A DNA stretch of 64,000 bases from JADJNW01 sp964549655. Lineage in GTDB: Bacteria; Bacteroidota; Bacteroidia; Chitinophagales; Saprospiraceae. Shown here piece after piece: positions 1-8,574 of this stretch (position 1 is its first letter; each line of letters starts with the position of its first letter). Both the position numbers and the translations under genes were made by a program. The DNA lies in assembly GCA_964549655.1 (NCBI GenBank), contig CAZJXN010000004.1:17353-81352 (forward strand). The letters are read 5' to 3'. Under the pieces are notes generated by a model, which did not search any database, had not been told where the DNA came from, and saw only the letters and a program-made list of their open reading frames with translations.

Positions 1-264
1 CAACTTCGCAGCCGTCGCAAATTGGTCTGCTTCAAATGAATTTTTAAAAAAAGATGCTGGATGATCCTCTAAATGTTTTCCCAACGCCTGCCGATACTGC
101 TCAATGCGCAAATACTCATTCTCCGATGGATGCCCGATAATGCCCAGATGGGACTCCAACACCAAAATCAGTTTTTGTGGACCGAAATAGTCTATGCCGC
201 CTGTGGTGTGCGTGGGCAAAGGGTAAGAAATATCGTCGAGTGCTAAGCCGAAATAAATAGTCAA
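1..264 (-). CDS. N-terminal fragment of a putative PD-(D/E)XK nuclease-family protein
   Basis: The window opens inside a minus-strand gene. Its first 88 codons are visible and free of stops; the rest lies beyond base 1. There is no ATG. A TGA stop lies two codons upstream of the TTG at 264, so that TTG is the likely start. Recognisable segments are YFGPQK, LESHLG, YLRIEQYRQAL and ADQFATAAKL. From memory these resemble the N-termini of large Bacteroidota proteins annotated as PD-(D/E)XK (AddB/RecB-like) nucleases. The catalytic domain of such proteins is C-terminal and is not visible here, so the function rests on N-terminal resemblance only. Confidence 0.4.
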   Translation of the reverse strand, partial: MTIYFGLALDDISYPLPTHTTGGIDYFGPQKLILVLESHLGIIGHPSENEYLRIEQYRQALGKHLEDHPASFFKNSFEADQFATAAKL

Positions 265-313
265 AGTTCAAGATTTAAGGTTCAAGATACTACATCCTCC
301 CTTTAAATCCTTC

Positions 314-523
314 TTACCTTAGTATATTTATATCGAATCCTGCCTCTTCTACCGCTTCCACAATTTCTTCTGCCTTCACTTCCTCGCCTTCCACCGTCAA
401 AATTTTATCGGGATTATTCGTATCCACTTCCCATTTTTCGATACCTTCCACGTCGTTGAGAAAGTTTGTCACCGTACGGATGCAATTGCCGCAATTGATA
501 TTAGTTTTGAATTGTAATTTCAT
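314..523 (-). CDS. heavy-metal-associated (HMA) domain protein, copper-chaperone-like
   Basis: A 69-residue single-domain protein starting MKLQFKTN at 523. It has the HMA fold pattern: a metal-binding Cys pair in NCGNC (Cys11 and Cys14), a beta-alpha-beta arrangement, and the closing segment VEAVEEAGFD typical of the family. Proteins of this kind carry Cu(I) or a similar soft metal in the cytosol. The usual GMxCxxC is relaxed to NINCGNC. The frame stays open upstream to 688, but the domain begins at this Met, so the longer reading is not used. It is divergent from the TonB receptor at 650, and the gap between them carries GCCAGAT text-like repeats. A shared metal role with the receptor is possible but not shown. 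Confidence 0.75.
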   Translation of the reverse strand: MKLQFKTNINCGNCIRTVTNFLNDVEGIEKWEVDTNNPDKILTVEGEEVKAEEIVEAVEEAGFDINILR

Positions 524-524
524 A

Positions 525-570
525 AAAGATGCCAGATTTAGAGATGCCAGATGCCAGACGCACGCTATGA
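525..570. repeat. text-like repeat of GATGCCAGA units
   Basis: Degenerate short-period copies of GATGCCAGA occur three times between the HMA gene and the TonB receptor. The same wording recurs near 18530-18725 upstream of clpX. No protein gene explains it. Confidence 0.5.
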
Positions 571-649
571 ACTTTTTGTGGCTTGGTATCTTACTTCTGT
601 TTAAAAACGTTTTCAAAAAAGAAAACATCATCAGAAAATACAAAGTTGG

Positions 650-2824
650 ATGGAAAACCGATACGAAAATCAAAATGTAAAACCGCAAAACATAAAATGT
701 AAAAGTTTTGTGCTGCTTTTGTTGTTGCTGGCGTGCACGAGCGCAGCAGGGCAGCAGGATTCAACAGGTGAATTAAAAAAAATAGAGACAAAAATTTATA
801 CTTCAAAATCCAACTTTAGATTTGACACCTTGAAAGAACCTCCTCTTATGGGTGGTTTTATCTCCATAGCTATAATCACCGCTCCCCGCATCCCCATCTC
901 CCTCAACACACCCGCCCCTGTCATGAAACTCTACCCCGAAGATTTACAACGCGATGATAATGTGTCTATTGCGCCTGCGCTCAATCGCATTCCCGGCGTT
1001 TTTATGCAAAGCGGCACGTTGAGTACCAATCGCATCAGCATTCGCGGCATTGGGAGTCGCTCGCCTTTTGGCACAGCGAAGATTCGGGCGTATTTGGATG
1101 ATATTCCGTTGACCTCTGGGGTAGGGGAGACTTCGCTGGAAGATATTGATTTGAGTTTGTTGCAAGAAGTGGAGATTTTTAAAGGTCCGACGGCGAGTGT
1201 GTATGGTGCGGGTTTAGGGGGGGTAATTCATCTGAAAAGTTTGAATTTGGAGGACAATCAACGTTCCTCCGCGTATGCGCAAGGGCAGGCGGGCGCATTC
1301 GGCTTGTGGCGCACGGTGGCAGGTGTGAATTTGAGTGGCAATAAAGCACGTTTGGATTTGAATTACAATCGCACCCATAGTGATGGCTATCGGGATAATA
1401 ATGAATATAACCGCGAAGGTTTTACAGCGTTGGGCAAAGCGAATTTGATTAAAAATGGTATCACGACCCTATTGGCGAATTTTACGCGTGTGAAAGGCTT
1501 CATTCCCAGTTCGTTGAGTCGGACTGATTTTGAAAATAATCCACGAAAAGCGGCAACGATTTGGGCGAATATTAAAGGTTCTGAAGAATACGATAAAGTG
1601 TTGGCGGGGCTTTCGCATCAGCAACAATTAACTAATAAATTTCAAAATACAACGAGTGTTTTCACGACTTGGCGCAATGCGTACGAGCCGCGCCCCTTCG
1701 GCATTTTGGAAGAAAATAGTGTGGCAATTGGTGGTAGAACAAAGTTTGAATATAAGCAAAATGGAAATTTAAGATACAATGTAGGTGGAGAAGTTTTTTC
1801 AGAACAATACGATTGGCAAAATTATCAATTGCGTCGCAATGCAGATAAGAGCGTTTCAAAAGATACTTTATTACAAGACAATCAAGAAAATCGATTTTAT
1901 TATAATCTTTTTGCGGAAGCCGAATGGCGCGTGAACAAATGGACGGTCAATGCTGGTGTGAATGTGAATCAAACGAATTATAATTTGGATGATCAGTTAT
2001 TAAAAGATGGAAATGATTTATCGGGTGAATATAATTTTAAAACGATTGTGTCTCCACGAATTGGCATTGTGTATCGTCCGGTTTCGGATATAAATATTTA
2101 TGGCACAGTCAGTCATGGTTTCTCGCCGCCGACTTTGGAGGAAACGCTTACGCCTCAAGGTTCTATCAATCCCGACATTCAACCCGAACAAGGTTGGAAT
2201 TTTGAAATTGGGAGCCGAGGTTATAATATCCGCAACCGATTTAGTTATGAAATTACATTTTATACGATGCAAATTCAAGACCTGCTCGTGGCACGGCGTA
2301 CAGCAATTGACCAATTCATCGGTGTGAATGCAGGGAAGACGACGCATAATGGCATCGAAGCCTATTTACATTATAATATTCTAAGTCCACAGAAATTACA
2401 AGTTTTTGTTGGTTATACCTTTGCAGATTATAAATTTGAGGAGTTTATTGATGGAGAAAATAATTTCTCTGGCAATCGTTTGACAGGAACTTCGCCGCAC
2501 ATCGCCAGTGCAGGATTAGATTTTAACGAACCTAAAACGGGTTTGTATGGAAATATCACATTTCAATTCACCGATGCCATTCCAGTGAATGATGCCAATT
2601 CCATTTACTCCAATGCTTATAAATTATTCAATAGTAAAATTGGTTGGAGAAAAAATCTGGGTAGTAAATGGAATGTAGATGTCTATGCAGGTTTGAATAA
2701 TATTTTAGATGAAAAATACGCTTCGATGTTGCAAATCAATGCGATAGGACCTGCTTTTCGATATTATTATCCGGGCTTGCCGAGGAATGAGTATGGAGGT
2801 GTAAGGTTGAATTATAGATTTTGA
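650..2824 (+). CDS. TonB-dependent outer-membrane receptor
   Basis: A 724-residue receptor. A signal peptide with a leucine run lies at residues 20-33. The plug domain at about 95-205 contains IPGVFMQSG, ISIRGIG and VEIFKGPTASVYGAGLGG, and the rest is an outer-membrane beta barrel ending in aromatic LNYRF. This architecture imports a chelate or cofactor across the outer membrane using TonB/ExbBD energy. Unlike the other receptors in this window it lacks an N-terminal carboxypeptidase-regulatory domain, which fits classical iron- or metal-chelate receptors. The substrate cannot be read from sequence; the divergent HMA gene hints at a metal. The leucine stretch ends LLACTS, so a lipobox reading is conceivable, but ordinary signal peptidase cleavage after the alanines is more likely. 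Confidence 0.85.
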   Translation: MENRYENQNVKPQNIKCKSFVLLLLLLACTSAAGQQDSTGELKKIETKIYTSKSNFRFDTLKEPPLMGGFISIAIITAPRIPISLNTPAPVMKLYPEDLQRDDNVSIAPALNRIPGVFMQSGTLSTNRISIRGIGSRSPFGTAKIRAYLDDIPLTSGVGETSLEDIDLSLLQEVEIFKGPTASVYGAGLGGVIHLKSLNLEDNQRSSAYAQGQAGAFGLWRTVAGVNLSGNKARLDLNYNRTHSDGYRDNNEYNREGFTALGKANLIKNGITTLLANFTRVKGFIPSSLSRTDFENNPRKAATIWANIKGSEEYDKVLAGLSHQQQLTNKFQNTTSVFTTWRNAYEPRPFGILEENSVAIGGRTKFEYKQNGNLRYNVGGEVFSEQYDWQNYQLRRNADKSVSKDTLLQDNQENRFYYNLFAEAEWRVNKWTVNAGVNVNQTNYNLDDQLLKDGNDLSGEYNFKTIVSPRIGIVYRPVSDINIYGTVSHGFSPPTLEETLTPQGSINPDIQPEQGWNFEIGSRGYNIRNRFSYEITFYTMQIQDLLVARRTAIDQFIGVNAGKTTHNGIEAYLHYNILSPQKLQVFVGYTFADYKFEEFIDGENNFSGNRLTGTSPHIASAGLDFNEPKTGLYGNITFQFTDAIPVNDANSIYSNAYKLFNSKIGWRKNLGSKWNVDVYAGLNNILDEKYASMLQINAIGPAFRYYYPGLPRNEYGGVRLNYRF

Positions 2825-2850
2825 ATGACTTTCGCTTGGGCATTTTAGGA

Positions 2851-2921
2851 ACGCGGATTACGCGGATTTAGCGGATTGGTGCGGATTTTTTCTCTGCGAA
2901 ATCCGCGAAATCTGCGGGAGA
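2851..2921. repeat. GCGGATT / ATCTGCGGG text-like hairpin repeat
   Basis: Four GCGGATT-type units are followed by the complementary AAATCCGC and ATCTGCGGG units, so GCGGATTT and AAATCCGC can pair. It lies between the convergent TonB receptor and truA ends and may terminate both. Related copies lie at 21904-21960 and 61779-61812. Confidence 0.65.
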
Positions 2922-2924
2922 ATT

Positions 2925-3665
2925 TTAGAAAAACGGGTACTTCACTTCCGTCAAAAAAAGTCCTTCCGGCGGTACGCTCCAGCTTTTTTTGAGTAATATT
3001 TGTTGGTCTAACGCTTCTTTCACTTCTTCCAAACTTACTTTTTCCAGTCCAATATTCAAACACATTCCCACAATGAGGCGCACCATGCCGCGCAAGAAAC
3101 GGTTGGCAGTGATGTGAAAAACGAGGTTATTTTCATCTATTTGTTTCCATTCACTTTTTGTAATATCGCATTGTAAAGTTTTGGCGTCGTGATGGGATTT
3201 ACAAAAAGGTTGAAATTCGAGGTAAGCAAGTAACAATTGCGCCGCTTGTTGCATTTTATCAACATCCGGTTTTTGTATAAATGGGTAGAAATAAGCAGTT
3301 TGCGTTTGAAATGGATTTTTAACGAACGTTACATGATATTCATAACTGCGGGAATACGCATCAAATCGAGCGTGTACGTCGGGTACAACCTCAAAAATTT
3401 TGTGAATAACGATGTCTGCTGGTAATAATTTATTCATTCGTTGTAAGAAAGATTTTGGAAATACTTCATTGTAATCAAAATGTAAAAAATACTGGCTTGC
3501 GTGTACCCCTGCGTCTGTGCGCCCGCAGCCGACGACTTCGGTTTTTGTATTTAAAATAGTGGAAAAAGCTTTTTCTATTATTTCTTGCACGCTCTGGTCG
3601 TTGGGCTGTATTTGCCAACCGGAGTATTGAGTGCCGTTATAAGCCAATTCAGCAAAGTATCTCAT
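2925..3665 (-). CDS. truA: tRNA pseudouridine(38-40) synthase TruA
   Basis: A 246-residue TruA. It converts uridines 38-40 of the tRNA anticodon arm to pseudouridine in the cytosol. The catalytic motif GRTDAGVHASQ lies at about 48-58, with the nucleophilic Asp at 51. The N-terminal AELAYNGTQYSGWQ and the C-terminal RFLRGMVR segment are family landmarks. Length is normal. The start MRYFAELAY at 3665 is a clean ATG. It is a single gene convergent with the TonB receptor and divergent from lepA across about 300 bases of repeats. Confidence 0.95.
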   Translation of the reverse strand: MRYFAELAYNGTQYSGWQIQPNDQSVQEIIEKAFSTILNTKTEVVGCGRTDAGVHASQYFLHFDYNEVFPKSFLQRMNKLLPADIVIHKIFEVVPDVHARFDAYSRSYEYHVTFVKNPFQTQTAYFYPFIQKPDVDKMQQAAQLLLAYLEFQPFCKSHHDAKTLQCDITKSEWKQIDENNLVFHITANRFLRGMVRLIVGMCLNIGLEKVSLEEVKEALDQQILLKKSWSVPPEGLFLTEVKYPFF

Positions 3666-3719
3666 AGTTTAGGATGGTTATGATGTTGGGATATTAGTAT
3701 ATTTTTACCCTTACACTTT

Positions 3720-3826
3720 ACGTAATATCACAGCACAATATCAAAATATCGTGTGAAGCACAAATATCGCGCAGCAAATATCACGATATCAGCGAAGCGC
3801 AAATAGCCAAATATCATTGTCAAGGA
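3720..3826. repeat. cluster of AATATC / GATATC short repeats
   Basis: About eight copies of AATATC-like words are separated by GCGAAGCGC or GTGAAGCAC spacers within 100 bases, several forming GATATC palindromes. It lies upstream of truA and lepA, and no protein gene is present here. Confidence 0.5.
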
Positions 3827-3885
3827 ACAAAAATTAATGTATGGCTGTTTTGAGATGATTCAAAAGTCTTTTTCAAATATTTTTA

Positions 3886-3934
3886 GTGTCAACCTAAAGG
3901 TTGTGATACGAGTTCAGCGTAAACGCTGTGCAAC
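3886..3934 (-). repeat. two-hairpin palindromic repeat, copy 1 (AGCGTTTACGCT + CAACCTTTAGGTTG)
   Basis: On the minus strand this reads AGCGTTTACGCT, a short GA-CTCGT linker, then CAACCTTTAGGTTG, giving two short hairpins in series. The same two hairpins in the same order and near-identical linker recur on the plus strand at 22857-22895. It lies just upstream of lepA. Confidence 0.7.
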
Positions 3935-3950
3935 GTGTTTAAAAAAACAG

Positions 3951-3958
3951 TATATTCG
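3951..3958 (+). promoter_or_regulatory. possible -7 box for lepA
   Basis: TATATTCG ends six bases before the lepA ATG and resembles the Bacteroidota TAnnTTTG box. No clear -33 TTTG is seen. If real, the lepA transcript would be nearly leaderless. Confidence 0.3.
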
Positions 3959-3964
3959 CACCCT

Positions 3965-5755
3965 ATGAAAAATATTCGGAATTTTTGTGTGATTGCGCAC
4001 ATTGACCATGGGAAGAGTACGTTATCAGACCGCTTGCTAGAGTACACGCATGCTGTATCGAAACGCAACTTGATGGCGCAGACGCTGGACAATATGGACT
4101 TGGAGCGCGAACGAGGGATTACAATAAAAAGTCATGCGATACAAATGTACTACCACCACAAAAATGGGGAACAGTACACGCTCAACATGATAGACACGCC
4201 CGGACACGTGGACTTCTCGTACGAAGTGTCGCGATCAATTGCAGCATGCGAAGGCGCGTTGTTGCTGGTGGATGCGACGCAAGGGATTCAAGCGCAGACG
4301 ATTTCTAACCTATATCTTGCCATTGACCATGACTTGGAAATCATTCCCATCTTGAATAAAATTGACATGGAGAATGCGATGATTGACGAGGTATCGGAGC
4401 AAATTATTGGGTTGATTGGTTGTAAAAAGGAAGACATCTTGTTGACAAGTGGCAAGACGGGGCAAGGCGTGTACGAGTTATTGGAAGAAATCGTTGCACG
4501 TATTCCTTCGCCAAAAGGCGACCCAGAAGCACCTTTGCAAGCCCTGATTTTTGATTCGATTTTTAATTCTTTTCGAGGCGTGATTGCCAACATTCGCATT
4601 ATGAATGGCTCGTTGAAAAAGGGTGACAAGGTGCGATTTTTCTACACAGGTAAGGATTATGATGCCAATGAAGTGGGGATTTTGCAGATGGATTATCTGG
4701 CAAAAGACGAGTTGAAAACGGGCGATGTAGGCTATGTTATTACAGGTGTGAAAACGTCAAAAGAGATTAAAGTAGGTGATACCGTCACGCACGTGCACCG
4801 CCCATCGGCAGAACCTATTCATGGATTTGAGGATGTGAAACCGATGGTGTATGCTGGGATTTTCCCGATTGAAAATGATGATTTTGAAGATTTAAGAGAT
4901 AGTTTGGAGAAACTACAATTGAACGACGCTTCCTTGGTATTTGAACCGGAGACTTCGGCGGCACTGGGTTTTGGTTTTCGTTGTGGCTTTTTGGGGATGT
5001 TGCATTTGGAAATCGTGCAAGAGCGGCTTTCGCGTGAGTTCAATCAGGAAGTTATTACCACGATTCCCAACGTATCGTATGTGGCGTTTACAAAACGAGA
5101 AGGTAAAATAGCCGTGCGTACGCCCGCCGATTTGCCAGACCCGACTTTACTGGATTCCGTGGAAGAGCCTTACATTCAAGCACAAATTATTACCAAACCG
5201 GAATATATCGGCACGATTATGACGCTGTGCATGGATAAGCGCGGCTTTATGACCAAGCAACATTACCTCACGCCGGAGCGGATAGAGATGACGTTTGAAT
5301 TGCCGTTGGCAGAAATTGTATTTGATTTTTATGACCGCTTGAAATCTATTACCCGAGGATACGCTTCGTTTGATTATCAACCGATGGATTATCGTGCTTC
5401 TGATTTGGTGAAGATGGATATTCGTTTGAATAATGAACCCGTGGATGCATTGTCGGCGCTGGTACACCGCACGAAGGCAGAGGCTTTTGGACGAAAAATT
5501 TGTGCGAAACTGAAAGATTTATTACCCCGACAGCAGTTTGTTATTGCCATTCAAGCGGCAGTGGGCGCGAAAATTATTGCAAGAGAAACGATTTCTGCTT
5601 TGCGCAAAGACGTGACTGCAAAGTGTTATGGTGGTGATATTTCGCGGAAGCGGAAACTATTGGAAAAGCAAAAGGAAGGGAAGAAAAAAATGCGCCAGAT
5701 TGGTTCGGTAGAAGTGCCGCAGAAAGCGTTTTTGGATGTGTTGAAGTTGGATTAG
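3965..5755 (+). CDS. lepA: translation elongation factor 4 (LepA)
   Basis: A 596-residue LepA/EF4, a translational GTPase that acts on the ribosome. The GTPase motifs are AHIDHGKST (11-19), DTPGH (77-81) and NKID (131-134). They are followed by the EF-G-like domains and the LepA-specific C-terminus with KRKLLEKQKEGKKKM. ATG 3965 (MKNIRNFCVIAHIDHGK) matches the conserved family start. An upstream in-frame ATG at 3935 would add ten residues overlapping the repeat-rich leader and is not favoured. Length is normal. The gene stands alone. Confidence 0.96.
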   Translation: MKNIRNFCVIAHIDHGKSTLSDRLLEYTHAVSKRNLMAQTLDNMDLERERGITIKSHAIQMYYHHKNGEQYTLNMIDTPGHVDFSYEVSRSIAACEGALLLVDATQGIQAQTISNLYLAIDHDLEIIPILNKIDMENAMIDEVSEQIIGLIGCKKEDILLTSGKTGQGVYELLEEIVARIPSPKGDPEAPLQALIFDSIFNSFRGVIANIRIMNGSLKKGDKVRFFYTGKDYDANEVGILQMDYLAKDELKTGDVGYVITGVKTSKEIKVGDTVTHVHRPSAEPIHGFEDVKPMVYAGIFPIENDDFEDLRDSLEKLQLNDASLVFEPETSAALGFGFRCGFLGMLHLEIVQERLSREFNQEVITTIPNVSYVAFTKREGKIAVRTPADLPDPTLLDSVEEPYIQAQIITKPEYIGTIMTLCMDKRGFMTKQHYLTPERIEMTFELPLAEIVFDFYDRLKSITRGYASFDYQPMDYRASDLVKMDIRLNNEPVDALSALVHRTKAEAFGRKICAKLKDLLPRQQFVIAIQAAVGAKIIARETISALRKDVTAKCYGGDISRKRKLLEKQKEGKKKMRQIGSVEVPQKAFLDVLKLD

Positions 5756-6571
5756 ATATGCTACCAGCAAGCTTCAGTCGCCGATATAAAAATTACGTTG
5801 GCAATTGTTGCGATAGCTATCGCATTGAAATTAGTCCAACTTTTGCTAATGTGTATAAACTTGGTTTTTAGTAAATTGCTTTGTTTTATTTTCCTGAGCT
5901 TGAGTTTTGTCACTTTTTGGCATTGCCCCAAAAAGTAACCAAAAAACGCTAGGCTAATAAATCCGCTCCGCGTGATTAGCCAGCAGCCGCCACTCCGTGT
6001 TTCAAATTTAGAGTAAAATATTTGACAATCAAATGTTTACATAGTTAAACAAAATAATTTTGGCGCAAATACAATAGTCATCAGGACGCCGGCACAAAAA
6101 GGTTGGCTGCTGGAATTACTTCCAACAACCAACGCTAAGTGTTCTCTCGACAGTCAAAATGGTCTTTGATGACAAAGGTTTTTCGTTTTGTGAAAGCAAA
6201 AAGGATTGCTCGCCGCTTGCTTCCAATTATTTCAGACTAACCCATACGCTTTTTACGCAGATGCGGGGGGTACATCTGGCAACGGCGCATTGACTATCAC
6301 CTCCGCACAAGCTACAGCTCGCCCGAAGGGTGTAAACAGCCTTAGGCTCCGCGTGACACGGAGCAAATAATTATCATGTTTAAAAGTAGCTTTGGGTTAT
6401 GCATACTGCTACAATTGTCAAATGGCTGACAGTGGCAATATGGGTATAATTATTCATGGGATGCGTGTGTAGCTGGGATACGTGCGTGTTTAGTGTTATT
6501 GGAGAAGCAGTGTTTTGATATGTTCTTGTGGGTTGCTGTCACTTTGGTTTAAAAAGGTTTGGGAGGACTTT
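5756..6571. other. 816-base gene-poor region with decayed-looking repeats
   Basis: No convincing reading frame in either direction. Near 5908-5940 the words CACTTTTTGG and CCAAAAAGTAA form a loose inverted pair of a type I recall from Bacteroidota intergenic regions. A half copy of the GCGAGCTTTAGTCGCC repeat seen at 34924 lies near 5766-5784. GCTCCG and CGGAGC at about 6348-6366 form a small hairpin. The rest looks like degraded accessory DNA. Confidence 0.5.
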
Positions 6572-6685
6572 TTAGAAGCCTCTTCTGACGGCTTGCTTGC
6601 GATTGCGTTGGATCAACAGATCGGACGCCATGATTACCCCTCCGCCCATGAGAAATGCGCCTACGGCGATGTAAAGAACTAACAT
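6572..6685 (-). CDS. small membrane protein, 37 aa
   Basis: A complete ATG-to-TAA frame of 37 residues, MLVLYIAVGAFLMGGGVIMA then a basic tail ending RKQAVRRGF. It shows one hydrophobic segment (about 2-22) with a small-residue GGG turn and a positively charged C-terminus, the usual look of a tiny inner-membrane protein. It lies downstream of the anti-sigma gene on the same strand, 197 bases after its stop. No family is recognised. Support is the clean hydrophobic/basic pattern and the lack of any competing frame. Confidence 0.45.
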   Translation of the reverse strand: MLVLYIAVGAFLMGGGVIMASDLLIQRNRKQAVRRGF

Positions 6686-6882
6686 GGTTGTGCAGTTTTG
6701 ATTGGTTGAAAAATGTGATTCTCTCTTGTTAATTGGACTTGTTCATGAGGGCAACGCTAAGATCGGAAAAGTTACATCTTCTCACAACTTTTTTCGTTAA
6801 ATTTAAAAAAAAAAATTCTTGTTCTACCAAAAGTGGGCAATTATTCAACAGCGATGGGGCAGAAATAGCTGTTATAGAGCTT

Positions 6883-7662
6883 TTATATTTTTCCGTCTGC
6901 TATAAGTTGGCTGACGTTGGGTTGTGTACTTCCTCCTTTTGGTTCCACTGTGATCGTCAGGCTGGCAGCATTTTCCAAAAAATTAATATCTTGTAAGGTG
7001 TCCATATTTAAAATCCCTAAGTTTATCATCTTACCATTTACGTCCGCCCATATTTGATATTGTTTATCTGAAGCTAAAGTTGGCATATCTATCAATTGAA
7101 TGTATGCGTTATTCAGCACCACATTCCAATAAGCTATTGCGTGTGCTTGAGGCGCATCCGGTTTACCCTGTAAATGAATGACAAGCGTATAAGGGTTTTC
7201 TAATAGTGGCATTAATTTTTGTGGCACTACTGTTTGTTGTTGGAGCTGCTGGTATTGAGTGCGATAGGTCGTCAATTGGTCGGAGAGATGAAGTACCTCG
7301 GCTTTTAAGGTTTGTTGTTTCCAAGCTAAATAGCTGACTAAGCCTATTACTAACAGCAAAAGACAAGCAAGGCTGATAGTCCACTTACGAAATATGGCAG
7401 TACGACTACCACTTGAAGGTTCAATCTTTAATCCATTTTCGGAGCTAATCTCCGAAAGAATCTTTTTTTTTAAATGACGTGGAGGTGGTATGGCGTACTG
7501 CGCCGCATAGTCTTCTACTGCTTTTTGCAGCGCATTCATTTCCAATTTTACCTCTGGGTGTGCAGCTATAAAATGCTCTACTAAGGCTGTTTCCTCTGGA
7601 GAAGTAAGCCCAAGTGTGTATTGCTCCATTAAACCCGATGCCAAAAATTCTTGTTTGTTCAT
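6883..7662 (-). CDS. anti-sigma-K factor RskA-like
   Basis: A 259-residue membrane anti-sigma factor. The cytoplasmic N-terminus (about 1-85) carries the anti-sigma fold, with LASGLMEQYTLGLTSPEE as in other Bacteroidota RskA proteins. A transmembrane helix follows at about 95-115 (ISLACLLLLVIGLVSYLAW), then a coiled linker and a periplasmic RskA domain with VIHLQGKPDAPQ and YQIWADVNGKMINLG. It would hold the sigma factor encoded just upstream at the membrane. ATG 7662 (MNKQEFLASG) is preferred over the longer start at 7692 because the conserved region begins there. It follows the sigma gene after 164 bases on the same strand. Confidence 0.88.
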   Translation of the reverse strand: MNKQEFLASGLMEQYTLGLTSPEETALVEHFIAAHPEVKLEMNALQKAVEDYAAQYAIPPPRHLKKKILSEISSENGLKIEPSSGSRTAIFRKWTISLACLLLLVIGLVSYLAWKQQTLKAEVLHLSDQLTTYRTQYQQLQQQTVVPQKLMPLLENPYTLVIHLQGKPDAPQAHAIAYWNVVLNNAYIQLIDMPTLASDKQYQIWADVNGKMINLGILNMDTLQDINFLENAASLTITVEPKGGSTQPNVSQLIADGKI

Positions 7663-7826
7663 CATCAGCCGCGCACTATAAGAAATATTCATAATTCACA
7701 TTGACTACGAAAATTATACAGCAACGAAGAACCAGTAGGTTTGGCGCATTTATAAAATGTGCCACACCTTGTCAAAAGAAATAAGTTGCTTTTTCCTTGT
7801 TTATACATTTCATCTCGCCTTGTAAC

Positions 7827-8375
7827 TCAAAATCGGTAATTAAGTTCATCAAAATATTTTCTTAATTCCCGCAAGGCAATACGCAGGCGCGATTTGACAG
7901 TGCCCAAAGGGATGTTGAGATGCTCCATGACTTCATTTTGCGTAAAGCCTTTGTAAAAGATTAGTTCTACAATAATACGATACTTTTCCTCCAGTTTTTT
8001 GATAATTTTATCCAAACCAATGTGGTCAGGATTAAACTCAATACTCCACGCATATCCATTGTATACGGATGTATCCAGCGTTTGGATTTTTCCGCTGTTG
8101 CGGAATTCGGTAGAGCGTGTTTTATCAATAGCGGTATTGCGAGCAATATTTAACAACCAAGTAAATAAGGTTCCTTTCGAGCAGTCATAGTTAGCTCGGT
8201 GGCGCCACGCTTTTACAAACGCCTCCTGTACGACATCCTGCGCGAGCGTCTCCCGTCGTACGATGCGTAACACAATACCATAAAGAGCCGCTGCATACTG
8301 ATCGTGCAAAATAGAAATGGCTTTTGTGTCATCTACTTGGAGCAATAGAATAATATTTTCTTCTGCTATTTTCAT
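7827..8375 (-). CDS. ECF RNA polymerase sigma factor (SigK-like)
   Basis: A 182-residue extracytoplasmic-function sigma factor. Region 2 includes AQDVVQEAFVKAWRHRANYD and WLLNIARNTAIDKTR, which contact the core enzyme and the -10 element. Region 4 is the helix-turn-helix KGFTQNEVMEHLNIPLGTVKSRLR, which reads the -35 element. Length is normal. Starts at 8375 (MKIAEEN) and 8384 are both possible. It is paired with the RskA-like anti-sigma gene downstream. The divergent fasciclin gene is a plausible target, since these three genes often cluster in Bacteroidota; that link is inference. Confidence 0.93.
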   Translation of the reverse strand: MKIAEENIILLLQVDDTKAISILHDQYAAALYGIVLRIVRRETLAQDVVQEAFVKAWRHRANYDCSKGTLFTWLLNIARNTAIDKTRSTEFRNSGKIQTLDTSVYNGYAWSIEFNPDHIGLDKIIKKLEEKYRIIVELIFYKGFTQNEVMEHLNIPLGTVKSRLRIALRELRKYFDELNYRF

Positions 8376-8574
8376 GCGATACACTCCCAGTTATCAAAAT
8401 ATAAATCATTGTATAATAAGCTATTATAAAGTTTGATTTAGTATTTATAGCGACAACCAGCAAGTAACTATTTTTGGAAAGGTTTGATAATTTCTACAGA
8501 TAGAAAAATCCCAAGGGTGTAAATGTTCGTAGGCATGGTGTTTTTTAATTCCAATTAACCAAAAAGTAAACATT

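Noticed and set aside
456..680. 74-codon plus-strand frame before the TonB receptor
   Set aside because: Antisense to the HMA gene and text-like repeats; the receptor frame overlaps its end and has strong support.
6733..6996. 87-codon plus-strand frame overlapping the anti-sigma gene end
   Set aside because: Partly antisense to the RskA domain, no motif, and an implausible low-complexity composition.
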